Origin: Paenibacillus thalictri
GTDB taxonomy: Bacteria > Bacillota > Bacilli > Paenibacillales > NBRC-103111
NCBI RefSeq assembly: GCF_004307995.1
Contig: NZ_SIRE01000036.1
Span: 24,206 to 88,205 of the forward strand
Reading direction: 5' to 3'
Length of the DNA: 64,000 nucleotides
The position numbers and the translations under genes were made by a program. Below are positions 15,358 to 22,604 of the stretch, in pieces. The notes beneath the pieces were generated by a model. The model saw nothing but the letters and a program-made list of their open reading frames with translations. It was not told the DNA's origin and ran no database searches. Position 1 is the stretch's first letter, and the number at the start of each line of letters is the position of its first letter.

Positions 15358-16890
15358 TCAGATCAGCGAAGAGCCGGTCATCTCAGCAGGCTTGTCAACC
15401 TGCAGCAGCGCTAGAATCGTCGGAGCAATATCTGCCAAAATGCCATCGTTCCTTAGTGTAACATCTTTTTTGGTCAGAATGAAGGGCACCGGATTTGTCG
15501 TATGCGCCGTATTGCGCGTTCCGTCCGGGTTCGTGACGACATCGGCATTGCCGTGGTCGGCTGTAATCAAGACCACTCCGCCTTTGGCCAGAATAGCTTC
15601 AACGACTTTGCCCAAACATTCGTCCGTCGCTTCCACCGCTTTGATCGTCGGCTCAAGCAGACCGGAGTGTCCAACCATATCCGGGTTCGCGAAGTTCAGA
15701 ATAATCGCGTCTTGTCTTTCCGCTTCGATTTCTTTCACAGCGGCTTCAGCCACTTCATATGCGCTCATTTCCGGCTGCAGATCGTAGGTCGCCACCTTCG
15801 GCGAATTGATCAGAATCCGGGTTTCACCCGGCAGCTCGACGTCCCGCCCACCGCTGAAGAAAAACGTCACGTGCGGATATTTTTCCGTTTCGGCGATACG
15901 CAGCTGCTTCAGGTTGTTCTGAACGAGCACTTCGCCCAGCGTGTTGTCGAGGTTTTTCGGCTTGTAAGCGACAAATCCGTCAACCGACTCGCTGAACAAC
16001 GTGAGGCATACATAATACAGTTGGCTAGGAGCTTTGTCTCCACGATCGAAACCGCGGAAATCACTGTTTGTAAATACTTGGGACAGCTGAATCGCACGGT
16101 CCGGCCGGAAGTTGAAGAAAATGACGGCGTCGCCCGACTCAACAAGGCCAGCCGGCTTACCGTCTGCTCCCACGATGACCGTAGGCATCACGAACTCGTC
16201 AAATACCGACTTTTCATACGACTCGACAATCGCCTTCATCGGATCGGTATATTGCGGGCCTTCGCCATACACCATAGCGCGGTACGATTTCTCGACCCGT
16301 TCCCAACGTTTGTCGCGGTCCATGGCATAATAACGCCCTTGCACGGTCGCGATACGGCCTACGCCGAGCTCATCGATTTTGGCCAGCAGCTGCTCCATAT
16401 ACCCTTTGGCGCTGTCTGGAGCGACATCACGTCCGTCCAGGAACGCATGGATGTACACGTTCTCGAAGCTTTCCTTTTTGCATGCTTCAAGTAGTGCGAA
16501 CAAGTGAGTGATATGACTGTGTACGCCGCCATCGGATAAAAGGCCGTACAAATGCAGCTTTTTGCCGTTCGTTTTGGCATGACGGATCGCACCGAGAATC
16601 GTTTCATTATCGAAAAATTCGCCGTCGCGAATCGATTTGGAAATTCTCGTCAAGTCCTGATATACGATACGCCCTGCGCCGATATTCAGATGACCCACTT
16701 CGGAGTTGCCCATCTGGCCTTCAGGCAAGCCGACCGCTTCACCGCAAGCCGTTAACGTCGTATGCGGGAATGTCGACCAATACCGGTCGAAGTTCGGTTT
16801 TTTCGCTTGTGCTACCGCATTGCCTTGAAGATCTCCGCGTAAGCCAAAGCCGTCCAAAATAATCAATGCTACCGGTTTTGGTCTAGCCAT
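15358..16890 (-). CDS. gpmI: 2,3-bisphosphoglycerate-independent phosphoglycerate mutase
   Basis: 510-residue manganese-dependent mutase interconverting 3- and 2-phosphoglycerate. The N-terminal metal site is LIILDGFGL; the phosphoserine nucleophile is Ser63 in GQMGNSEVGHLN; the second metal cluster is ITADHGNAD followed by HTTNPVPF. Length is as usual for Bacillota iPGM. It starts one base after the tpiA stop, and eno follows after 79 bp, so translation is probably coupled to tpiA. Confidence 0.98.
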   Translation of the reverse strand: MARPKPVALIILDGFGLRGDLQGNAVAQAKKPNFDRYWSTFPHTTLTACGEAVGLPEGQMGNSEVGHLNIGAGRIVYQDLTRISKSIRDGEFFDNETILGAIRHAKTNGKKLHLYGLLSDGGVHSHITHLFALLEACKKESFENVYIHAFLDGRDVAPDSAKGYMEQLLAKIDELGVGRIATVQGRYYAMDRDKRWERVEKSYRAMVYGEGPQYTDPMKAIVESYEKSVFDEFVMPTVIVGADGKPAGLVESGDAVIFFNFRPDRAIQLSQVFTNSDFRGFDRGDKAPSQLYYVCLTLFSESVDGFVAYKPKNLDNTLGEVLVQNNLKQLRIAETEKYPHVTFFFSGGRDVELPGETRILINSPKVATYDLQPEMSAYEVAEAAVKEIEAERQDAIILNFANPDMVGHSGLLEPTIKAVEATDECLGKVVEAILAKGGVVLITADHGNADVVTNPDGTRNTAHTTNPVPFILTKKDVTLRNDGILADIAPTILALLQVDKPAEMTGSSLI

Positions 16891-16891
16891 C

Positions 16892-17644
16892 TTACTTGGC
16901 CCCCTCGACCAGCTGAATGTAGGAAGCAGGTTCCAGGCTCGCTCCGCCTACAAGCGCCCCGTCAATGTGCGATTGCTGCATGTATTCGCGGATGTTGCCC
17001 GGCTTGACGCTGCCGCCGTATTGGATGCGAATCGCGTCGGCAACGGCTGCGCCGTATTTGCCGGCCAACTGCTCGCGGATGTAACCGATGACTTCATTAG
17101 CGTCGTCGGCTGTCGACGATTTGCCTGTACCGATCGCCCAAATCGGCTCGTATGCAACGACAACTTGTACCGCTTGCTCGGCGGATACGCCTTCGAATGC
17201 GCCCAGCGTTTGTACGCGGCAAACGTCTTTTGTTTGGCCGGCTTCGCGCTCTTCGAGCTTTTCGCCTACGCAAACGATCGGAGTCAGACCGTGCTTGAAC
17301 GCTGCGAGTACCTTTTTGTTCACGATCTCGTCGGTTTCCGCGAAATAAGCGCGGCGCTCGGAGTGCCCGATAATGACATACTCCACGCCAAGCTCCTTCA
17401 GCATCAAACCGCTGATTTCGCCGGTAAACGCGCCGTTGTCTTCAAAATGCAGATTTTGCGCGCCGACCTTCACTTGTGTTCCTTTTAAAGCTTCCACCAA
17501 AGCAGGCAAGTTCGTGAATGGCGCGCAGATCACGCTGTCCACTCCGTCGACTTCCGCTTTGCCTTTTACTTCCGCCGCGAAAGCAAGAGCCTCCGGAACG
17601 GTTTTAAACATTTTCCAGTTGCCGGCAATAATCGGTTTTCTCAT
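16892..17644 (-). CDS. tpiA: Triosephosphate isomerase
   Basis: 250-residue TIM barrel interconverting dihydroxyacetone phosphate and glyceraldehyde 3-phosphate. The active-site residues are seen in NWKMFK (Lys), IGHSERR (His) and AYEPIWAIGTGKS (Glu and the flexible loop), plus the phosphate-binding GGSVKPGN and GGASL. It lies 42 bp after pgk and abuts gpmI. Confidence 0.98.
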   Translation of the reverse strand: MRKPIIAGNWKMFKTVPEALAFAAEVKGKAEVDGVDSVICAPFTNLPALVEALKGTQVKVGAQNLHFEDNGAFTGEISGLMLKELGVEYVIIGHSERRAYFAETDEIVNKKVLAAFKHGLTPIVCVGEKLEEREAGQTKDVCRVQTLGAFEGVSAEQAVQVVVAYEPIWAIGTGKSSTADDANEVIGYIREQLAGKYGAAVADAIRIQYGGSVKPGNIREYMQQSHIDGALVGGASLEPASYIQLVEGAK

Positions 17645-17686
17645 AGCTTGGATCCGTCCTTTCTATATTCAAATTCTCTCAATCGA

Positions 17687-18868
17687 TTACTTATCGTTTA
17701 ATGCAACAACGCCCGGAAGCGCCTTGCCTTCCATAAATTCGAGCGAAGCGCCGCCGCCTGTGGAGATGTGGTCCATTTTGTCGCCAAGATGGAACTTCTC
17801 AACCGCTGCCGCGGAATCGCCGCCGCCGATGACCGTGTAACCGGAAGTAGCCGCACAGGCCTCAGCCACCGCAAGCGTGCCTTGTTTATAAGGCTCGAGC
17901 TCGAATACGCCCATCGGTCCGTTCCATACGACAAGCTTCGAATTAGCAATCGTTTCGGCATACAGCTCACGTGTTTTCGGCCCGATATCGAAAGCTTCCC
18001 AGTCTGCAGGGATCTGGTCAACCGGCACGATATTCGTATTAGCGTCGTTGCTGAACGCGTCGCCAACCACGACGTCAACCGGAAGCAGGAAGTTCACGCC
18101 TTTTTCTTTGGCTTGACGTTCGAACTCTTGAACCAGTTCCAAACGGTCGTTATCGACGAGCGATTTTCCGATTTCTAAACCTCTTGCTTTGAAGAACGTG
18201 TAGGACAGGCCGCCGCCGATGATGATGTTGTCCGCAATTTTGATCAAATTCTCGATAACCGAGATCTTATCCTTTACTTTCGCTCCACCCACGATAGCTG
18301 TGAACGGACGCTCCGGGTTGCTGAGCGCTTTGCCAAGCACATCGAGCTCTTTCTCCATCAGCAGACCGGATACGGCCGGCAAATGGTGAGCGATGCCTTC
18401 TGTCGAAGCATGTGCGCGGTGAGCTGCGCCGAAAGCATCGTTGACGTACAGATCAGCCAGCTCGGCAAAAGCTTTGGCCAATTCCGGATCGTTCTTTTCT
18501 TCGCCCGCATAGAAGCGAACGTTTTCAAGCAGCAGCACCTCGCCATCTTGCAAAGCCGCTACTTGCGCTTTAACCGCATCGCCAATCGCCTCGTCGGCTT
18601 TGGCTACCGGTTTGCCCAGCAGCTCGGACAAACGTGCCGCTACAGGCGTTAAGCGCAGCTCCTCGGCAACTTGTCCTTTCGGACGGCCCAAGTGGCTGGC
18701 CAAGATCACTCTTGCGCCACGCTCGCTCAAATATTGAATCGTCGGGAGCGTCTCCCGGATACGGGTATCGTCTGTAATTTTACCATTTTCCAACGGCACA
18801 TTAAAATCAACGCGCACAAATACGCGTTTGCCGGATACTTCTACATCGCGAACGCTTTTCTTGTTCAT
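17687..18868 (-). CDS. pgk: Phosphoglycerate kinase
   Basis: 393-residue kinase making ATP from 1,3-bisphosphoglycerate. The start is the ATG at 18868 (MNKKSVRDVEV) behind GGAGGGGATTCT; the frame is open for 43 more codons into the palindromic spacer but that part is not protein-like for this family. Substrate-site motifs RVDFNVPL, SHLGRPKG and the nucleotide-site GGGDSAAAVE are present. The 290-bp gap to gapA is unusually long for this operon and holds a large inverted repeat. Confidence 0.98.
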   Translation of the reverse strand: MNKKSVRDVEVSGKRVFVRVDFNVPLENGKITDDTRIRETLPTIQYLSERGARVILASHLGRPKGQVAEELRLTPVAARLSELLGKPVAKADEAIGDAVKAQVAALQDGEVLLLENVRFYAGEEKNDPELAKAFAELADLYVNDAFGAAHRAHASTEGIAHHLPAVSGLLMEKELDVLGKALSNPERPFTAIVGGAKVKDKISVIENLIKIADNIIIGGGLSYTFFKARGLEIGKSLVDNDRLELVQEFERQAKEKGVNFLLPVDVVVGDAFSNDANTNIVPVDQIPADWEAFDIGPKTRELYAETIANSKLVVWNGPMGVFELEPYKQGTLAVAEACAATSGYTVIGGGDSAAAVEKFHLGDKMDHISTGGGASLEFMEGKALPGVVALNDK

Positions 18869-18896
18869 AGAATCCCCTCCATCGTTTATGTAGCTG

Positions 18897-19106
18897 TGTA
18901 ACAGGGTTTTGGTTTTTGTGGGCCTAGCAGAAGGTAGCTGAAGGCGAATGGGGGTGTACCGGAGAGCGGAGCGTGCTTCTTTTGAAATTTTTTTCATACC
19001 GCTAAAGATTGAAGTTCATATGAAAAAATTTCAATTGGAAGCCGGAGGTATACCCCCATCGCCCCCCAACCGCCGAAGGAGCACAATTCACCAAACCCCT
19101 GTTACA
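18897..19106. repeat. 210-bp imperfect palindrome between gapA and pgk
   Basis: Three nested pairs of arms share one centre near 19000. Outer: TGTAACAGGGTTTTGG (18897-18912) with CCAAACCCCTGTTACA (19091-19106). Middle: GGCGAATGGGGGTGTACC (18943-18960) with GGTATACCCCCATCGCC (19047-19063). Inner: TTTGAAATTTTTTTCATA (18981-18998 approx.) with TATGAAAAAATTTCAA (19019-19034). The parts between are only partly complementary. As RNA it would form one long hairpin in the gapA-pgk intercistronic region. It could be a MITE-like insertion or an RNA processing/stability element. No target-site duplication is evident. Confidence 0.75.
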
Positions 19107-19136
19107 GGAAAAGGGAGAAGTCGCTTCTCCCTTTTT
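19107..19136 (-). terminator. Hairpin after gapA, possible partial terminator
   Basis: AAGGGAGAAG (19111-19120) pairs with CTTCTCCCTT (19124-19133); on the minus strand CCCTTTTCC follows. The U-tract is short, so read-through into pgk is likely. It would lower expression of pgk-tpiA-gpmI-eno relative to gapA and protect the gapA 3' end. Confidence 0.6.
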
Positions 19137-19158
19137 CAACCAGCATATGACAAATCTA

Positions 19159-20166
19159 TTATAGACCTTGTTTAGCAACAAATGCAGCGAGGTCAACGAC
19201 ACGGTTGGAGTAGCCCCACTCGTTATCGTACCAGGAAACCACTTTCACCATGTTGTCGCCTACAACCATAGTCGACAAGGAGTCGATCGTCGAGGAAGCA
19301 GGGTCGCCGTTGAAGTCGCTGGATACGAGCGGCTCGTCAGTGAAGTTCAAGATGCCTTTCATTGCGCCTTCGGAAGCTTCTTTCAACGCTGCGTTCACTT
19401 CGTCGATTGTTACGTTGACTTTCAGCTCGGCAACAAAATCCGTAACGGATACGTTTGGAGTCGGAACGCGGAAGGAACCACCGTTCAGCAAACCTTTCAA
19501 TTCCGGCAGTACCAATGCTACAGCTTTAGCGGCACCCGTTGTGGAAGGAATGATGTTCTCAGCAGCAGCGCGAGCACGGCGCAAGTCTTTGTGCGGCAGG
19601 TCAAGCACTTGCTGGTCGTTTGTATAGGAGTGGATCGTGGACATCATGCCTTTCACGATACCGAATTTTTCGTGCAATACTTTAGCGAATGGAGCCAAGC
19701 AGTTTGTCGTACAAGAAGCGTTCGAGATAACCGTGTGTTTGGAAGGATCGTATTTGTCTTGGTTAACGCCCATAACGATCGTGATGTCTTCATTGGTAGC
19801 CGGAGCGGAGATAATAACTTTTTTCGCGCCGCCTTTCAAGTGAAGTTCTGCTTTTTCTTTCGCTGTGAAAATACCAGTCGATTCAACGACGATTTCAACG
19901 CCGTATTCGCCCCATGCGATAGCTCCTGGGTCGCGCTCAGCGAAAACTTTGATGTTTTTGCCGTTAACGATCAATGCGCCTTCAGCAACTTGAACGGTAC
20001 CGTTCAATCTGCCATGAGTGGTGTCGTATTTCAACAGGTGAGCCAGTGTGTTAACATCAGTGAGATCGTTTACTGCGACAATTTCCACATCCGGATTGTT
20101 CAGCGCTGCGCGGAACACGTTGCGGCCGATACGGCCAAAACCGTTAATACCAACTTTTACTGCCAT
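19159..20166 (-). CDS. gapA: Glyceraldehyde-3-phosphate dehydrogenase, glycolytic type
   Basis: 335-residue NAD-dependent dehydrogenase. It has the Rossmann motif GINGFGRIGRNVFR, the catalytic SNASCTTNC, the sulfate/phosphate site and C-terminal WYDNEWGYSNRV. Its place directly after cggR and ahead of pgk marks it as the glycolytic GapA and not the gluconeogenic GapB. Start ATG at 20166 behind AGGAGGAAACC. The stop is followed by a hairpin and a large palindrome, suggesting separate control of mRNA abundance for gapA and the downstream genes. Confidence 0.98.
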   Translation of the reverse strand: MAVKVGINGFGRIGRNVFRAALNNPDVEIVAVNDLTDVNTLAHLLKYDTTHGRLNGTVQVAEGALIVNGKNIKVFAERDPGAIAWGEYGVEIVVESTGIFTAKEKAELHLKGGAKKVIISAPATNEDITIVMGVNQDKYDPSKHTVISNASCTTNCLAPFAKVLHEKFGIVKGMMSTIHSYTNDQQVLDLPHKDLRRARAAAENIIPSTTGAAKAVALVLPELKGLLNGGSFRVPTPNVSVTDFVAELKVNVTIDEVNAALKEASEGAMKGILNFTDEPLVSSDFNGDPASSTIDSLSTMVVGDNMVKVVSWYDNEWGYSNRVVDLAAFVAKQGL

Positions 20167-20221
20167 GATTGGTTTCCTCCTAGGAAAATATATTATATGT
20201 CAAGACAGGCAATGAAGCCTA

Positions 20222-21250
20222 TCATGATGAACCGTATTTCAAAATCTCCAAAGCGGCGGCTTCATCGGTAACAAGCGCATCCTCGTGCCCAAAGCGGAGC
20301 ACTGAAGCAATCGCCTCTCCTTTACTGCGGCCTCCGGCTATGCCGATTACCGCATCCATGCTCTGAATGTCTTCAATACGCAGCCCCAGCGTCGGCATCT
20401 TATGAATGATGTTCCCCCGCTTGTCGAAATAGTAGCTGAACGCTTCGGCAAGCGCGCCTTTTTCCTGCAGACTGCTTGTTGTTTCGGGATCTACATTCCG
20501 ACGCCTAGCCATTACCATAGCGTCCCCGATCCCATGCACCACAATACGGGCTTTGCGGATAAAATCCAGCAGCTCGCGGATCATTTTGTCCTGAATGAGC
20601 GACTGGTAAGCTTCTTCGCCGAGATGATCCGGCACATGCAGCAGCCGGTATTCGGCGCCGGTCCTCTTGGCCATCGTGGAGGCAATCGTATTCGCCTGAA
20701 GCTCAACGCTTTCCCCAAGTCCGCCCCGTGCGGGCACAAACCAGCAGCCTTTCATCGACGTCGACGACGTCAAATGCTCTGCGACTTGAGCCATCGTGGA
20801 TCCGCCAGTAACAGCGATCACTTCGTCTTTGTTGACCAGCTTACGGAGTAAAGTGGCTCCCGCTCGGCCAAGCTCTTTCTTGGTGTGCTGCGAAACATCC
20901 GAATCGCCGGGTACAATAACGACCTGCTTCAGGCCAAACTGCCGGGAGATTCGTTCCTCCAGATCGGTAAGCCCAAACAAATCCTTGACCAACGGTTCGA
21001 TCCGTTCCAGCAGCTGCCGGCCGGCCTCGCTGATCCGCATACCCGAGCTTTCCACTTCCAGAAGACCTTGTTCCTTCAAAAAGTCAACCTCGCCGCGAAG
21101 AATCCGCTCGGTCGTCTTCATAATGCCGGCCAGCGTACGGCGCCCGATTAATCCGGAAACCATAATGTGATGCAGAATGGTGTACCGCTTCTTCATCACT
21201 TCCGTCAAATCGGGGAGCAGTTGCTTTTGAATATCGAGAATTTCTCTCAT
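20222..21250 (-). CDS. cggR: Central glycolytic genes regulator
   Basis: 342-residue SorC-family repressor. The N-terminal winged helix (about 20-85, GRRTLAGIMKTTERILRGEVDFL) is preceded by a helical arm; the sugar-isomerase-like effector domain follows, with TGGSTMAQVAEHL and GIAGGRSKGEA. In Bacillus subtilis CggR blocks its own operon and is released by fructose-1,6-bisphosphate. A matching tandem operator is present upstream at 21335-21370. First gene of the cggR-gapA-pgk-tpiA-gpmI-eno operon. Confidence 0.96.
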   Translation of the reverse strand: MREILDIQKQLLPDLTEVMKKRYTILHHIMVSGLIGRRTLAGIMKTTERILRGEVDFLKEQGLLEVESSGMRISEAGRQLLERIEPLVKDLFGLTDLEERISRQFGLKQVVIVPGDSDVSQHTKKELGRAGATLLRKLVNKDEVIAVTGGSTMAQVAEHLTSSTSMKGCWFVPARGGLGESVELQANTIASTMAKRTGAEYRLLHVPDHLGEEAYQSLIQDKMIRELLDFIRKARIVVHGIGDAMVMARRRNVDPETTSSLQEKGALAEAFSYYFDKRGNIIHKMPTLGLRIEDIQSMDAVIGIAGGRSKGEAIASVLRFGHEDALVTDEAAALEILKYGSS

Positions 21251-21334
21251 AGCACACTCCGTGTTGCTTTTATCGTTGCCGTGGCCCCCGAGTTAACAGC
21301 ATAACCATTTGAGAAAGCTTTTAACCTCTCGTTG

Positions 21335-21370
21335 GTCATTTTGTGTCCCGATACTGCATTTTAGGTCCCA
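21335..21370 (-). promoter_or_regulatory. CggR operator
   Basis: Read on the minus strand: TGGGAC-N6-TGCA-N4-CGGGAC-N6-TGAC. This is the layout of the Bacillus subtilis CggR operator (CGGGAC-N6-TGTC-N4-CGGGAC-N6-TGTC) with a few mismatches. It lies between the promoter and the cggR start, about 85 bp before the coding region, so bound CggR would act as a roadblock. Confidence 0.85.
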
Positions 21371-21378
21371 CATCATCC

Positions 21379-21407
21379 AAAAAAATAATTGCTAACTCTT
21401 TTAGCAA
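21379..21407 (-). terminator. Terminator-like hairpin in the cggR leader
   Basis: TTGCTAA (21389-21395 complement) pairs with TTAGCAA (21401-21407) around a five-base loop, followed on the minus strand by TTATTTTTTTGG. It begins about 12 nt after the predicted transcription start, between promoter and CggR operator. The stem is only seven pairs and A/T-rich, so any attenuation would be weak. Confidence 0.5.
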
Positions 21408-21424
21408 CTTTTTGTTACGGTTTT

Positions 21425-21453
21425 ATTATAGCTAACTGAAAAATAATTTGCAA
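21425..21453 (-). promoter_or_regulatory. Promoter of the cggR-gapA operon
   Basis: TTGCAA (complement of 21448-21453), a 17-bp spacer and TATAAT (complement of 21425-21430). Position agrees with the operator downstream. Confidence 0.8.
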
Positions 21454-21536
21454 TGAAAGTGCACATTTTCACAAACAAATGGGCTGCCGCTGCAGATTCA
21501 TTGTTAGTGCAGAATTATGCAATTACAGATTTATGC

Positions 21537-21565
21537 TTGCATTTTTATTAGGCTTATCTTATAAT
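21537..21565 (+). promoter_or_regulatory. Promoter of tRNA-Arg
   Basis: TTGCAT (21537-21542), 17-bp spacer, TATAAT (21560-21565), 33 bp before the tRNA gene. Confidence 0.75.
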
Positions 21566-21597
21566 TACTTTTGCTGTCACAAATTTTCACAGAACAT

Positions 21598-21672
21598 GCG
21601 CCCGTGGTCCAATGGATATGACGTAGGCCTCCGGAGCCTGAGATTAAGGTTCGATTCCTTACGGGCGCGCCA
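21598..21672 (+). tRNA. tRNA-Arg (CCG)
   Basis: A full cloverleaf: acceptor GCGCCCG with CGGGCGC, anticodon loop CTCCGGA giving CCG (reads CGG), T-arm AAGGTTCGATTCCTT, and an encoded CCA. It stands alone, with its own promoter and terminator. Confidence 0.97.
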
Positions 21673-21693
21673 TTACTTTACACTTAACAACGA

Positions 21694-21718
21694 AACCAGC
21701 GTAAGCTGGTTTTTTTAT
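21694..21718 (+). terminator. Terminator of tRNA-Arg
   Basis: AACCAGC-GTAA-GCTGGTT followed by a run of T. It lies 20 bp after the tRNA. Confidence 0.9.
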
Positions 21719-21811
21719 TTTGCAAATAGTATAAATCCCTGGCCGAAAGCCCAAGCTTCTGAATAAGACAAGCAATTTGGCTCAACCCACTCGAAATGCA
21801 TGCCAACACTT

Positions 21812-21842
21812 AAAGCTTCAAGCAGAAGCTTTTCTTTTTCGA
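21812..21842 (+). terminator. Terminator-like hairpin before clpP
   Basis: AAAGCTTC pairs with GAAGCTTT around a short AAGCA loop and is followed by TCTTTTTC. No gene is seen between this and the tRNA-Arg terminator, so it may be a second, back-up terminator insulating clpP. Confidence 0.6.
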
Positions 21843-21847
21843 CATGG

Positions 21848-21864
21848 TTTGACCTTTCTTGACC
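21848..21864 (+). promoter_or_regulatory. CtsR operator at clpP
   Basis: TTTGACC-TTT-CTTGACC; on the other strand GGTCAAG-AAA-GGTCAAA, the direct heptad repeat bound by the heat-shock repressor CtsR. It overlaps the -35 box of the clpP promoter, so bound CtsR would exclude RNA polymerase. Confidence 0.88.
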
Positions 21865-21887
21865 TTTGGATTTTTTTTCGGTATGAT
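21859..21887 (+). promoter_or_regulatory. Sigma-A promoter of clpP
   Basis: TTGACC (21859-21864), 17-bp spacer, TATGAT (21882-21887). The -35 box is the second half of the CtsR site. Confidence 0.85.
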
Positions 21888-21948
21888 AAGTGCATCACCA
21901 GAAATCAACCTTTTTACACCATACACCCCTATCAAGGAGGACGCCGCT

Positions 21949-22530
21949 ATGAATTTCATTCCAATGGTTGTTGAGCCGGACGCAAGAGGAGAACGTGCAT
22001 ACGACATATACTCCCGCTTGCTGAAAGACCGTATCATCTTTTTGGGAAGCGCGATTAACGATGTCGTCGCCAACTCCATTATTGCCCAGCTGTTGTTCTT
22101 GGCTGCGCAAGATCCCGACAAGGATATCCACTTGTACATCAACAGCCCTGGCGGCTCGATTACTTCCGGCATGGCGATCTATGACACCATGCAATTCATT
22201 AAACCGGATGTATCTACCATCTGTGTAGGTATGGCTGCCTCGATGGGAGCGTTCCTGCTCACCGCCGGCGCAAAAGGCAAACGGTTGGCGCTGCCTAACA
22301 GCGAAGTCATGATTCACCAACCGCTCGGCGGAGCGGAAGGTCAAGCCAGCGATATTGAAATTCGCGCTAAGCGGATTTTGAAAATGCGCGACAACTTGAA
22401 CAGAATTTTGGCCGAGCGTTCCGGACAACCGTTTGAACGGATCGAAAAAGACACGGACCGCGACAACTTCATGTCGGCGGCCGAAGCGAAAGAATACGGC
22501 TTGATCGACAAGGTGATCGAGAAAATTTAA
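21949..22530 (+). CDS. clpP: ATP-dependent Clp protease proteolytic subunit
   Basis: 193-residue serine protease that forms the double heptamer and degrades proteins fed by ClpX, ClpC or ClpE. The start is the ATG at 21949 (MNFIPMVVEP) behind AAGGAGGACG; the frame is open upstream into the promoter. The catalytic triad is Ser98 (GMAASMGAF), His123 (MIHQPLGG) and an Asp near 172 (DRDNFMS). No propeptide cleavage site stands out. A CtsR box covers the promoter, so expression should rise on heat or protein damage. A terminator follows, so it is monocistronic. Confidence 0.98.
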   Translation: MNFIPMVVEPDARGERAYDIYSRLLKDRIIFLGSAINDVVANSIIAQLLFLAAQDPDKDIHLYINSPGGSITSGMAIYDTMQFIKPDVSTICVGMAASMGAFLLTAGAKGKRLALPNSEVMIHQPLGGAEGQASDIEIRAKRILKMRDNLNRILAERSGQPFERIEKDTDRDNFMSAAEAKEYGLIDKVIEKI

Positions 22531-22546
22531 GCCAGGCCACAATAAC

Positions 22547-22584
22547 AAATCCCGGCGTTCCATCAACGGAGCACCGGGATTTTT
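22547..22584 (+). terminator. Terminator of clpP
   Basis: AAATCCCGG (22547-22555) pairs with CCGGGATTT (22574-22582), then a T-run. It also lies beyond the 3' end of the convergent chemoreceptor gene. Confidence 0.88.
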
Positions 22585-22604
22585 ATATGGGTCAAGGCCG
22601 TTAC

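Noticed and set aside
21479..21766. 95-codon plus-strand frame over tRNA-Arg
   Set aside because: It reads through the tRNA gene and its terminator; no ribosome site.
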